Positions 39,208 through 48,010 of a DNA stretch of 64,000 bases are shown in pieces; the stretch's first letter is position 1, and the number at the start of each line of letters is the position of its first letter. The notes below the pieces were generated by a model, which saw only the letters and a list, made by a program, of their open reading frames with translations, did no database searches and had not been told where the DNA came from. This stretch comes from an uncultured Bacteroidota bacterium (lineage in GTDB: Bacteria; Bacteroidota; Bacteroidia; Bacteroidales; P3), in the NCBI GenBank assembly GCA_902800395.1, contig CADCEC010000011.1:28265-92264 (forward strand). Reading direction: 5' to 3'. The position numbers and the translations under genes were made by a program.

Positions 39208-42200
39208 TTACTTTAATATCACGTGTTGCACCGCCGTGCCTTGTCGGGTGTGGATGCGCAGCAGGTAGCTGCCAGCGCTCAAGGTGAACGGTGAGAGGTG
39301 AACGGTGAACGGTGAGCTGTCAACTTCTGAAGAGAAGATTCTGCGGCCGTTGAGGTCGAAGAGCTCCACGGAGAGGATGTCGTCGGCATCGATGGTTAGC
39401 AGGTCGGTGGTGGGGTTGGGGAATATATTAATTTTGAATTCTGAATTCTGAATATCGAATATTCCCACTTGGTTGATTGTCAGTATCAGCGTCACGGAAC
39501 TGTCGCAGCCTTCGACAGTTTCTCCGGTCCAAGTGTAGGTGCCACTCTCGGTGTAGGTGGTACCGTTCCAAGTATAGCTGCCTTCGGCGGTGTCTGTTAC
39601 CGTAGTCTCAGCGCTGTGGTTGATGGTGAGGTGCAGGGTGAGGATGCTGTCGCAGCCGTCGGCGGTGACATTCCACCACCGGTGTTCGTAGTTGCCTGAG
39701 ACATCGTAGCCCATGTGGCCGTACCAGACGAACAGGTCGCAGGCCGTCGCTGTGGTGTCGGAGGTGGCGCTATAGTTGACTGTGAGGTGGAGCGTGAGGA
39801 CACTGTCGCAGAACTGGCTGTTCATGTTCACCGTGTCGCGATAGGTGTAGTCACCGCTGGCGGTGTATACGGCGCCGTTCCAGTCCCACTGGTAGCTGTC
39901 GCAACTGACGGCAGACATCTCGCCGTAGGTGGTGTAGTTCACTGTGAGGTCGAGGAAGAAGATGCTGTCGCAGCCCACGGTGTTGGGGACGATGAGGTAT
40001 TGGACGCCGTAGGCCGAGGCGGTGTAGGTGGTACCGTACCATGTAAGGCTGTCGCAGACCTCCTCGTCGACTATCACGGTGTCGTTGTGGTTGATGGTGA
40101 GATAGAGCGTATCGTCCTGCGTGCAGCCGTGAGCGTCAGTGTGAGTGTAGTGGTACGTGCCCGAGGTGGTGATAACGGCCTCCTGCCAAGTGTAGCTGTC
40201 GCATGCCGTCACCGTGGTGGCGGTGTGGACGGGGTTGTTGATGGTGAGGTTGAGGGTCGCGATGCTGTCGCAGCCAGCGGTGTTGGTGGTGGTGTCGATG
40301 TACTGACCGCTGAAATACCGCCATTCCCCATCCCAGAAATAGGCCTCGCAAGCCGTATCAGTTAGAATTGAAAATTGAGAATTGAAAATTGTGAGATGCA
40401 GGGTCACCGTGCTGTCGCAGCCCGCGGCGTTGGTGTAGATATGCGTAGCACTATCCGTGCTATTAGTGTAATTCATGTTCCACCAAACAAAGCTGTCGCA
40501 AGCCGTAGCCGTGGTATCGCCAGTGGTGCTGTAGTTGATAGTCAGATGCAGCGTCACAGTACTGTCACAGCCTTGGGTGTTGGCGCCGACAAATAAATGC
40601 GTATGAGAATCTGTGCTTTCTGTGATATCTGTGTACTCATACCATGTAAAACTGTCGCATGCCACCGCCGTGGTATCTTCGGTGGTGCTGTATTTGACAA
40701 AGAGATAGTGTGAGACGATACTATCGCAGCCATCCATGGTACTGAGGGTGTCCATCAGGATGGTGTCGATGGTATAGATGGCTCCATTCCATGTGTAGCT
40801 GTCGCAGACGGTGATGCTGTCGCTGCCGGCGGCAGGTGTGCAAGGAATAGCTGCAAACACAGGGAATCCACCATTCACATTAGCCGAGTCCGCCGCCCAA
40901 TGACGGTAGATACCAGCTGTGTCATTGGCATCCACCCAGGCGTTGAGTGCGGTGAGAAGGTCGGTGTAAGTAGAGTCCCCAATGGTGACCGAGGAATTCA
41001 ATGCGCCATTATTATCAAATGTGGCGGTGTCAGACAAGACAAAATCGAAAACAAGCCAAGTGTTGGCTCTACCTCTGAAAGGAATGCCATCTGCATATCT
41101 TGCATATACATTATGCATTTCTCCGTCAATACTGATATGGCCTATTGACAAACCTGTGGAATTATAATAATTCGTACTGTCATACTCCACATTTCCTGAA
41201 CTATAACAATTTGAAATCACACCTTGACTTGTACCGACCAAGCCTCCTCGTAACGACATAGGCATTTTCCCAACAGAATAGATATCACACGATGAATAGC
41301 AATTGTTGATGACAGCATCATTCGACTGAATGCCACCAATCAGTCCGCCAGCATTTTGGTCTGCAAAGATAACTCCCGAGGTAGAACAATTTTTTATGAT
41401 GGTTTCGATATTATACATCGACGGTATAACGCCACCCAATCCTCCGACGAAATAACGTCCGCGAACCAACGCATTGTCAATATTGCAATTTTCAAAGAAA
41501 CCACCATATCCTTGACCGAACAAACCACCCACACTTTCCCGTCCAGAGAAAACACCATTCTTAATTGTGATATCGCGTATGGTGCATTGACACCAGTTTC
41601 CGAGAAAACCAATATATGCCGAATTCTCATCAGACATGGATTCTCTACAAATAATATTGGATATAGCGTGATTGTTTCCCTCTATAGTGCCCAGGAAATA
41701 ATCCAGAGGCTTCCATCTGTATGCACCCATATCAATATCATTTACAATAGATACAGTCCTCCCCTCGAAAGAATTCCACTGATTTAAATAATCCAAATAT
41801 GCCAAACCTTCGGCCGAAGAAATGGTCACATTGCCTCCATCATCTTCCACGTATCCAGCCGGACACTGAGTAACTATTTCAGTCCAATATTTTTTATCCA
41901 CATAGAGTTTGACAGGCTGGCTCCAGCCTACGGTGTCGTCTTCGTTGCAAATTGGACGAACCGAAAAATAATACGTATGCCCCAACATAAGATTTTCAAC
42001 AGTGTCGTTGGGAGCGAAAACGCTATAAACAACAGCATCGTTTTCAGAAGCGTCTTCTTCGACGTATTTCACTTGCCATTGTTCCGCATCACCATTCTCA
42101 TTCCAAGACAATGCCACTGCTGTTCCGTCATTGAATGCAATATTGGAAGCCATAATATTGCTTACATTTGGACACGTCGGTTCATAATACCCGCCCAAAA

Positions 42201-45108
42201 CGGGGAAATGCAGGACAGAGTCCCATACCCACGTCCTCAAACCTGACGAATTGGTTTCCACAACCTTGCGGTTCAATGCCGTCAACAAATCCATATTCTC
42301 CCCCAGATTGTAGTTTACCGAGGTGTCTTGGATAATTCTTCCTATTGTATCACCGTCGACCCTGAACGTAGCCACATTGATTGCCGACTCCACCTGTATT
42401 CCATGTCCAGTCACATAGCCAAAGAAATAGTAAAGGGTAGCCATAGAATCCACCGACGGATCCCAATGGCGCTCGGTATTATTTATATCCGCGTAGCAAT
42501 TATCGTATGAGCCTCCGGCGTCAGAGCCCGTAATAAGGCCTGGTCCATAAAGATCACTCTGTATTGAAAGCCACTGAAACGAGGTGCCCTGACTTGTGTA
42601 GCAATTGCTAACATAAGAGTCATAATTCAAATTCAAGATACCCCCATGGCCTGCCTGTGCATAATTCTCACCAATTGCATAGCAGTTAATAATCCTTGAA
42701 TGGTTTGCTCCACCAATAAGACCTCCGATTCCGCCCAATTCGCTACTGGCTCTATAATCAACAGAAGAACAATTCATTATTACAGCATAAGAAATACCGC
42801 CACAAAGAGATCCAATCGATCCGTCGCCGCATATTTCTGCATTCCTCATGTGCAAATCGAAAATCGTATCATCTTGATAATGACGAAACAGCCCATTCCC
42901 TGCAGAATAATAACCAGTTTTTAAGTTACTGATGGTATGACCATTACCCAAGACCTTACCATAATAACTGACCGACTTCCACAAATGCGCCCCCATATCA
43001 ATATCGGCAAGAAACTCAATCGTTTTCCTGTCATTGGCTGTAGGGTAATCCTCCGTGTTGCATTGACGCATCCACCAGGCAAGACCTTCGGCGGACGATA
43101 TTTTCACAGTGTCGCCACTCACAAAGAATCCATCGGGTTGCTCCTCGACAAAGTCCTGCCAATATTTTTTGGGGTTCAGGACAACCGTATTCCATTCTCC
43201 ATAGTTTCCTTCCCCACACACGGACCGTATTTTCACCTCAAGGTTGTCATCTTCGAAATGACTGTTTATCGCAATAAAAGTCGTGTCGCAAGATGTCAGT
43301 GTGTCAGCCCATGCCACCTGCCATTTGGTTGCGGATCCATTGGGCGTCCAACTTATTTTATATCCTGCAGAATCACGTGTTTCCGAAACATTCGATACCA
43401 TGCGGCAGGCTGAAGCGTCACTAACAAGAATATGCATTTCTTTTTCAAGCATACCAGAACAATATTCCTTAATTGTGAATCCATGTTTAGTGGAGACTAT
43501 TGGAGAAAAATCGTTTGTCACACACTGCTGCATAGCTGGGTCGTTAGGTAGCTGTGCATACGGATATCCTTCGCCGGCAGGCTCAAGAACACGAATCAGA
43601 GAATCCATATTGGGTCCGTCATATACCACCACAGCATGACCGATGTCGATATTGAACACATCCAAAACAAGTTGTCCCGCACTGTCGCTCGGCACGAAAT
43701 GAAGCAGTATCGGCTTGGCCTCTCCATAGTTATTGTAGTTCATCTGATATTCATTCTTCGCACTGATGTTATAAAGATGGACAGGAGAAGATACAGTAAA
43801 TGATTCCTGGGTTTCAAGATATGTTGCAGAAGAAAGGTCGATTACGGGAATAAAATTGCATAAAACAGCCCGTTCAGTACTATCGGGACGAATGCCCACT
43901 ATGGCCTGCTGCCAATAGTTGAATTCCCACGAAGGGTTTATTGCAGATGTTAGGTACCAGCCGTCACTATAGCCCGACCATCCGAAATTAAAGTGGAAAT
44001 AGCCATCTTCTTTATATCCATCCAATACAAAAGCGTGGGAAACAATTCCGTTCTGCCCACTGTAGTAAACTGGAGCCCCCGAATCGATTTCTCTCCGCAA
44101 GAGTGCTATCCATTCATCATCTGCGTACATAGTACGATCTGCGAAACCAAGATTTGAGGAGTAACCAAAATGACTAATAAATGCACCTCTGATATTCTTG
44201 TAAAGAGCGCCGCTGCTTGCCGATCCATACAACATATCATTTGCAATGCCACAGTCGCGCATCAGGGTGGCAACAGAATTGATTTCCTGTTGAGTGCTTG
44301 AGGAAGTCAGAGCACTTGGCATGTGGGTGTAATCATAATTGGAACTGTCAAAATCAGCAGCGACATTACCATAATAGCAATAATAACTATGAGTACCAAA
44401 ACCATGGGCGGGGTAACCCCAGTAGTTGATGATTTGCGCCATGGCGGTGGCGACACAGCCGGTAACGGCATGACCGGCGGGGCCGGCGGCATCCTCGGGA
44501 CAGAGGGCATTATAGTACTGTTCTTGGTCCCAGGTGGTGGTGAGGAGGGGACCAACCGAATCTGGAAGATTCGTGGTAGTTAATAGATTAGAGTTAAGAG
44601 ATAATAGTTGACGCCATTCGGAAGAGATACCCCTCTGCCCTTCGGGCACCTCCCCTATGTTAGGGGAGGAATTGTAAGGATTGCTTGGGGACGCCTCCCT
44701 TATGTATGGAGAGCCACTGACAGCCTCGATTTGGGCGGCGAGGTCGTTGAGGTAGGAGGTTACCTGCGAGGGAAGAACAACTTTTCCTTGCTCTTTAGCG
44801 GACGAGGACGTCTGCGTTTCCGAGGTAGGCCAAGGACGGCTGAGACTGTAGCCGAGGACAGGGTGGGCGATATCGTCGGCAGAAACGATGACGAACATAT
44901 TGCCGAGGTTGACCACATACATGGCGGGCTGGCCGATTTTGGGCATCTTGTGGGTGTAGACCACTGTGGCCTCGAGCTTGTCGGTGCCCTTGACATACTG
45001 GGCTACGAAGTTCTTGGCCACCTGCATGGCCTTCTCCGGCTCCACCGGCTTGGCCATCATCGAATGACCCATCAGGGTCAGCAGCATAAAGAGTAATGAT
45101 TTTTTCAT
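39208..45108 (-). CDS. Giant C10 (streptopain-type) protease with T9SS sorting domain
   Basis: 1966 residues. Signal peptide 1-19, then a Spi/C10 propeptide (about 20-95, AMYVVNLGNMFVIVSADDIAHPVLGYS). The catalytic domain has Cys218 (AVTGCVATAMAQIINYWGYP) and His358 (IVSHAFVLDGYKEDGYFHFN), so it should be active. Then a CUB-like stretch, Fn3-like and two GLUG-type regions, nine repeats of about 65 residues (CDSYTW...GCDSxxTLxLTIN), and a type A sorting domain (INIFPNPTT to HVILK). A secreted, surface-anchored cysteine protease. Four repeat-coded linkers sit at domain borders. Own promoter, 245-nt structured leader and terminator. Confidence 0.9.
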   Translation of the reverse strand: MKKSLLFMLLTLMGHSMMAKPVEPEKAMQVAKNFVAQYVKGTDKLEATVVYTHKMPKIGQPAMYVVNLGNMFVIVSADDIAHPVLGYSLSRPWPTSETQTSSSAKEQGKVVLPSQVTSYLNDLAAQIEAVSGSPYIREASPSNPYNSSPNIGEVPEGQRGISSEWRQLLSLNSNLLTTTNLPDSVGPLLTTTWDQEQYYNALCPEDAAGPAGHAVTGCVATAMAQIINYWGYPAHGFGTHSYYCYYGNVAADFDSSNYDYTHMPSALTSSSTQQEINSVATLMRDCGIANDMLYGSASSGALYKNIRGAFISHFGYSSNLGFADRTMYADDEWIALLRREIDSGAPVYYSGQNGIVSHAFVLDGYKEDGYFHFNFGWSGYSDGWYLTSAINPSWEFNYWQQAIVGIRPDSTERAVLCNFIPVIDLSSATYLETQESFTVSSPVHLYNISAKNEYQMNYNNYGEAKPILLHFVPSDSAGQLVLDVFNIDIGHAVVVYDGPNMDSLIRVLEPAGEGYPYAQLPNDPAMQQCVTNDFSPIVSTKHGFTIKEYCSGMLEKEMHILVSDASACRMVSNVSETRDSAGYKISWTPNGSATKWQVAWADTLTSCDTTFIAINSHFEDDNLEVKIRSVCGEGNYGEWNTVVLNPKKYWQDFVEEQPDGFFVSGDTVKISSAEGLAWWMRQCNTEDYPTANDRKTIEFLADIDMGAHLWKSVSYYGKVLGNGHTISNLKTGYYSAGNGLFRHYQDDTIFDLHMRNAEICGDGSIGSLCGGISYAVIMNCSSVDYRASSELGGIGGLIGGANHSRIINCYAIGENYAQAGHGGILNLNYDSYVSNCYTSQGTSFQWLSIQSDLYGPGLITGSDAGGSYDNCYADINNTERHWDPSVDSMATLYYFFGYVTGHGIQVESAINVATFRVDGDTIGRIIQDTSVNYNLGENMDLLTALNRKVVETNSSGLRTWVWDSVLHFPVLGGYYEPTCPNVSNIMASNIAFNDGTAVALSWNENGDAEQWQVKYVEEDASENDAVVYSVFAPNDTVENLMLGHTYYFSVRPICNEDDTVGWSQPVKLYVDKKYWTEIVTQCPAGYVEDDGGNVTISSAEGLAYLDYLNQWNSFEGRTVSIVNDIDMGAYRWKPLDYFLGTIEGNNHAISNIICRESMSDENSAYIGFLGNWCQCTIRDITIKNGVFSGRESVGGLFGQGYGGFFENCNIDNALVRGRYFVGGLGGVIPSMYNIETIIKNCSTSGVIFADQNAGGLIGGIQSNDAVINNCYSSCDIYSVGKMPMSLRGGLVGTSQGVISNCYSSGNVEYDSTNYYNSTGLSIGHISIDGEMHNVYARYADGIPFRGRANTWLVFDFVLSDTATFDNNGALNSSVTIGDSTYTDLLTALNAWVDANDTAGIYRHWAADSANVNGGFPVFAAIPCTPAAGSDSITVCDSYTWNGAIYTIDTILMDTLSTMDGCDSIVSHYLFVKYSTTEDTTAVACDSFTWYEYTDITESTDSHTHLFVGANTQGCDSTVTLHLTINYSTTGDTTATACDSFVWWNMNYTNSTDSATHIYTNAAGCDSTVTLHLTIFNSQFSILTDTACEAYFWDGEWRYFSGQYIDTTTNTAGCDSIATLNLTINNPVHTATTVTACDSYTWQEAVITTSGTYHYTHTDAHGCTQDDTLYLTINHNDTVIVDEEVCDSLTWYGTTYTASAYGVQYLIVPNTVGCDSIFFLDLTVNYTTYGEMSAVSCDSYQWDWNGAVYTASGDYTYRDTVNMNSQFCDSVLTLHLTVNYSATSDTTATACDLFVWYGHMGYDVSGNYEHRWWNVTADGCDSILTLHLTINHSAETTVTDTAEGSYTWNGTTYTESGTYTWTGETVEGCDSSVTLILTINQVGIFDIQNSEFKINIFPNPTTDLLTIDADDILSVELFDLNGRRIFSSEVDSSPFTVHLSPFTLSAGSYLLRIHTRQGTAVQHVILK
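39283..39322. repeat. GGTGAACGGTGAAC array in the sorting domain
   Basis: GTGAACGGTGAGAGGTGAAC-type units code SSPFTVHLSPFTLSAG on the minus strand, replacing the turn before the final strands of the sorting domain. Confidence 0.75.
40366..40391. repeat. AATTGAAAATTGAG repeat, 26 nt shared with 22185-22210
   Basis: Codes IFNSQFSIL exactly at the border of two of the nine C-terminal repeats, where the sister linkers read NYSTTGDT. A related degenerate array at 39432-39458 codes IFDIQNSEFKINIFP before the sorting domain. Confidence 0.85.
44577..44669. repeat. Repeat plus hairpin between propeptide and protease domain
   Basis: GTTAATAGATTAGAGTTAAG units (44577-44612) code LLSLNSNLLTTT. Next to them, CCTCCCCTA-TGT-TAGGGGAGG (44649-44669) is a perfect 9-bp hairpin coding part of SSPNIGEVPE. 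Confidence 0.7.
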
Positions 45109-45158
45109 AATATTTGTGTTTTTTTATTGTCAATAAATCCGTGAAACTTTACTGTTTT

Positions 45159-45267
45159 CACCTGAGGTTCTCGACTACCTGTAGTACCAACAAGAAAAGT
45201 TCACGGATACCGTGAACGTTTTCCCTCTCTTGAGTACTACAGTTCGAAATTGTCGAGATTTCAGGTG
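45159..45267 (-). ncRNA. Triple-nested palindromic leader element of the C10 protease
   Basis: Three arms nest symmetrically. Outer: CACCTGA..CTCGAC (45159-45175) with GTCGAG..TCAGGTG (45252-45267). Middle: CTGTAGTAC (45179-45187) with GTACTACAG (45234-45242). Inner: GTTCACGG-ATA-CCGTGAAC (45199-45217), extended by AAAA/TTTT. It lies in the predicted 5' leader, 50 nt before the start. No known RNA class is recognised. It could act as RNA or as a DNA binding site. Confidence 0.65.
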
Positions 45268-45359
45268 TGCAAAGAAAAGCAAAAACGCTTAATTATGTCT
45301 TTATTACTATTCTATCCTTTTGTTTTTATACCATAAATTGTTGTTTTGGTGCGACGGTG

Positions 45360-45390
45360 CAAAATTACGAATAAAATCTGATTCCACAAA
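45360..45390 (-). promoter_or_regulatory. Promoter of the C10 protease gene
   Basis: Minus strand: TTTG (45390-45387), then a spacer of 19 bp, then TAATTTTG (45367-45360). It implies a leader of about 245 nt. Confidence 0.7.
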
Positions 45391-45418
45391 AAAAAGTTTC
45401 CCCGAGGGGGGCAAAAGT

Positions 45419-45466
45419 AAAAAAGACATCTGCGGACCTTACAGTATATGTAGGGTCCGCAGATGT
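45419..45466 (-). terminator. Terminator of the fab operon
   Basis: Perfect 13-bp stem ACATCTGCGGACC / GGTCCGCAGATGT with a 15-nt loop, followed on the minus strand by CTTTTTTAC, just after fabG. Confidence 0.9.
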
Positions 45467-45484
45467 GGGGAAATAGGCCGTGTT

Positions 45485-46231
45485 TTACAGTGACAGGCCG
45501 CCGTCGACGCAAATCACCTGACCGGTGATGTAGGTGGAGAGGTCGGAGGCGAGGTAGAGCGACGTCTTGGCGACATCGAGGTCGGTGCCGCCGCGGTGCA
45601 GGGGGATGTCTTCCATCCAGCCTTTGCGCACGTCCTCGGGGAGCTGCTGGGTCATGGCGGTCTCGATGAAGCCGGGGGCAATGGCGTTGCTGCGGATGCC
45701 ACGCGAACCGAGTTCCTTGGCGAGGCTCTTGGTGAAGCCTAGGATACCAGCCTTGGAGGCGGAATAGTTGCACTGGCCGGCGTTGCCGTTGACGCCCACC
45801 ACAGAGCTGGTGTTGATGATGCTGCCGCTACGCTGCTTGAGCATCATGGGGGCGAAGGCTTTGCAGAAGTTGAAGACCGAACGCAGGTTGACTTCGAGGA
45901 CGAGGTCCCAGTCCTTGGGCTGCATGCGCAGAAGGAGGTTGTCGCGGGTGATGCCGGCGTTGTTGACGAGGACGTCGAGGCGGCCGAATTCTTTCTGCAC
46001 GATGTCGGCGACGCGGAGGGTGTCCTCATAGTCGGCAGCATTGCTGGCGATGAACATCGAGCGCGGCTGGTATTTCTGCAGCTCAGCGAGGAGTTCACGG
46101 CTGCTGTCGGTTTCCTGTAAGTCGGTGAAAATGACGGTGGCACCCTCTTCGGCGAAGAGCAGTGCAGTGCGGCGGCCAAGGCCGCGGGAGCCTCCCGTTA
46201 CGAGGGCGATTTTATCTTTCAGAAGTTCCAT
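45485..46231 (-). CDS. fabG: 3-oxoacyl-ACP reductase
   Basis: 248 residues, a classical short-chain dehydrogenase: cofactor loop TGGSRGLGRR, NNAG motif (VLVNNAGITRDNLLLRM), catalytic Ser in NTSSVVGVNGNAGQ and YSASKAG (Tyr-x3-Lys). Substrate-side end PGFIETAMTQQLPEDVR and C-terminal ITGQVICVDGGLSL. It performs the NADPH reduction step of fatty-acid elongation. Last gene of fabH-fabF-fabZ-fabG. Confidence 0.92.
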   Translation of the reverse strand: MELLKDKIALVTGGSRGLGRRTALLFAEEGATVIFTDLQETDSSRELLAELQKYQPRSMFIASNAADYEDTLRVADIVQKEFGRLDVLVNNAGITRDNLLLRMQPKDWDLVLEVNLRSVFNFCKAFAPMMLKQRSGSIINTSSVVGVNGNAGQCNYSASKAGILGFTKSLAKELGSRGIRSNAIAPGFIETAMTQQLPEDVRKGWMEDIPLHRGGTDLDVAKTSLYLASDLSTYITGQVICVDGGLSL

Positions 46232-46253
46232 AGTCTTTATTATTTATTCTGGT

Positions 46254-46285
46254 TGTCTATAACCAATAACCTATAACCATTAACC
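46254..46285. repeat. CTATAACCAATAACC repeat at the fabZ stop
   Basis: On the minus strand the fabZ stop TAA is inside AAGGGTTAATGGTTATAGG. The far end GGTTATTGGTTATAGACAA matches the array at 34608-34646. Confidence 0.78.
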
Positions 46286-46714
46286 CTTATTGGGATTGTC
46301 AATTAATGCGAAGGTGAGTTCGCCGGAGCAGCAGACCTTGCCGTTGACCGTCGCTTTGGCGTCGACGAAGAAAATCATGCCGCGGCGGCTGGTGATGTGG
46401 GCACGGAGCTCCATCACGTCGCCGGGACGCACGGGCTGGCGGAAACGCACATTGTTGATACCGCTGTAGAGCGGGGTGCGGCCCACGAGCTCGTCGCGCA
46501 CGAGGATGCAGGAGGCCTGAGCCATAATCTCGCACTGGATGACGCCAGGCACCACGGGGTTGCCGGGGAAATGGCCCTGAAGGAAGAATTCGTCGCCACG
46601 CACATGGTAGTGTGCGATAGCCTCTTCGCCTTCCATCGTCACGTCGTCGATGAGCAGCATCGGCTCACGATGCGGCAGGAAGGTCTTGATGTCGTCTCTG
46701 TTAAGTACGTTCAT
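46280..46714 (-). CDS. fabZ: 3-hydroxyacyl-ACP dehydratase
   Basis: 144 residues. The hot-dog motif LQGHFPGNPVVPGVIQCEIMAQAS carries the catalytic His, with the partner Glu nearby; N-terminal FLPHREPMLLIDDV. It removes water from 3-hydroxyacyl-ACP during elongation. As a stand-alone FabZ it is not fused to LpxC, unlike in many relatives that also carry an LpxC-FabZ fusion. Third gene of the fab group. The stop codon belongs to a repeat array. Confidence 0.9.
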   Translation of the reverse strand: MNVLNRDDIKTFLPHREPMLLIDDVTMEGEEAIAHYHVRGDEFFLQGHFPGNPVVPGVIQCEIMAQASCILVRDELVGRTPLYSGINNVRFRQPVRPGDVMELRAHITSRRGMIFFVDAKATVNGKVCCSGELTFALIDNPNKG

Positions 46715-46717
46715 AAT

Positions 46718-46740
46718 ATTTCAATTTTCAATTTCCATTT
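46718..46740. repeat. TTTCAATTTTCAATTT repeat between fabF and fabZ
   Basis: AATTGAAAATTGAAA on the minus strand, abutting the fabF stop. Same family as the repeats at 22185, 34480 and 40366. Confidence 0.65.
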
Positions 46741-47977
46741 ACACTTTGCGAAGTGCCACCGTGGAGTTCTGGCCGCCGAAGCCGAAGGTGTTGCTGATGG
46801 CGATGTCGGCTTGCCACTGGCGGGCGGTATGCGGCGTGTAGTCGAGGTCGCATTCGGGATCCGGCTCGTCGAGGTGGATGGTCGGCGGGATGATACCCTC
46901 TTTGAGGGCCATGGCGCTGATAATCAGCTCGACGGCACCTGTGGCACCCAGCATGTGGCCGTGCATCGACTTGGTGCTGCTGATGACGGCTTTGCGGGCT
47001 TCCTCTTCGCCGAGGGCTTTCTTGATGGCTGCTGTCTCGCCCTTGTCGTTGAGGGGCGTGCCTGTGCCGTGGGCGTTGATATAAAGTTTATCGCCAGCCT
47101 TGAAACCGGCCTCTTCGAGGGCCAGACGCATGGATTCGGCGGCGCCGCGTCCTTCGGGGTGCGGTGCGGTGTAGTGGTGGGCGTCGCAGGTGTTGCCGTA
47201 GCCACAGACTTCGGCATAGAGTTTGGCGCCGCGACGTTTGGCAAGTTCCTCGCTTTCAAGGATGAGGATGCCGGAACCTTCGCCGAGGACGAATCCGTGA
47301 CGACGGCTGTCGAAAGGCAGCGAGGCAGCCATGGGGTCCTCGGAGGTGGTGAGGGCTTTCATGTTGCTGAAGCCGCCGATGGCCATCTCGCAGACGGCAG
47401 CTTCGGCACCGCCGGTGATGACGGCGTCGGCACGTCCCTCATGGATGAGGCGGTAGGCTTCTCCTACGGAGTGGGTGCCTGTGGCACAGGCCGTTACGAC
47501 GGGCAGGTTGGGGCCTTGGGCGTTGTAGGTGATGGCGATGTTGCCACCGGCGATGTTCGAAATCATCTCGGGGATGAAGAGCGGCGAGATGCGGCGCAGG
47601 CCATACTGCATCATGTTTGCATGCTCGCGCTGGAAAGTCTGGATGCCACCGATGCCGCTACCCACGGCGACGCCGAGGCGACGGGGGTCGACATCCTCGC
47701 CCACCTTCAGGCCACTGTCGGCCATGGCCTGTGCGGCAGCCGAGAGGGCGTAGAGGGCATAGAGGTCGTTGTGACGGATCATGGTTTTGTCGAGGCCGTA
47801 GTCTTCAGGATGGAAGTCTTTCACCTCGGCAGCAATCTTCACCGGCAGGTCGGAGGCGTCGATTTTTTTGATGAAGTCGATGCCGCAGGCACCGTTCTTG
47901 ATGTTGTTCCACAGCGTTTCTACGTTGTTTCCCAGCGGTGTGATGCAACCCACACCAGTGATATATACTCTACTCAT
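46739..47977 (-). CDS. fabF: 3-oxoacyl-ACP synthase II
   Basis: 412 residues. Catalytic triad motifs: VVTACATGTHSVGEAYR (Cys), NAHGTGTPLNDKGE (His) and KSMHGHMLGATGAVELI (His), plus the terminal NTFGFGGQNSTVALRKV loop. It condenses malonyl-ACP with acyl-ACP to lengthen fatty acids. It follows fabH by 33 bp. No acyl carrier protein gene is next to it; many genomes place acpP here. Confidence 0.94.
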   Translation of the reverse strand: MSRVYITGVGCITPLGNNVETLWNNIKNGACGIDFIKKIDASDLPVKIAAEVKDFHPEDYGLDKTMIRHNDLYALYALSAAAQAMADSGLKVGEDVDPRRLGVAVGSGIGGIQTFQREHANMMQYGLRRISPLFIPEMISNIAGGNIAITYNAQGPNLPVVTACATGTHSVGEAYRLIHEGRADAVITGGAEAAVCEMAIGGFSNMKALTTSEDPMAASLPFDSRRHGFVLGEGSGILILESEELAKRRGAKLYAEVCGYGNTCDAHHYTAPHPEGRGAAESMRLALEEAGFKAGDKLYINAHGTGTPLNDKGETAAIKKALGEEEARKAVISSTKSMHGHMLGATGAVELIISAMALKEGIIPPTIHLDEPDPECDLDYTPHTARQWQADIAISNTFGFGGQNSTVALRKV

Positions 47978-48010
47978 AATTTATATATATTTCCTTATTT
48001 ATATATTCAA

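Noticed and set aside
45426-45466. Attenuator or riboswitch upstream of the C10 protease
   Set aside because: The hairpin lies upstream of the protease promoter and just after fabG with a T-run, so it is the fab terminator.
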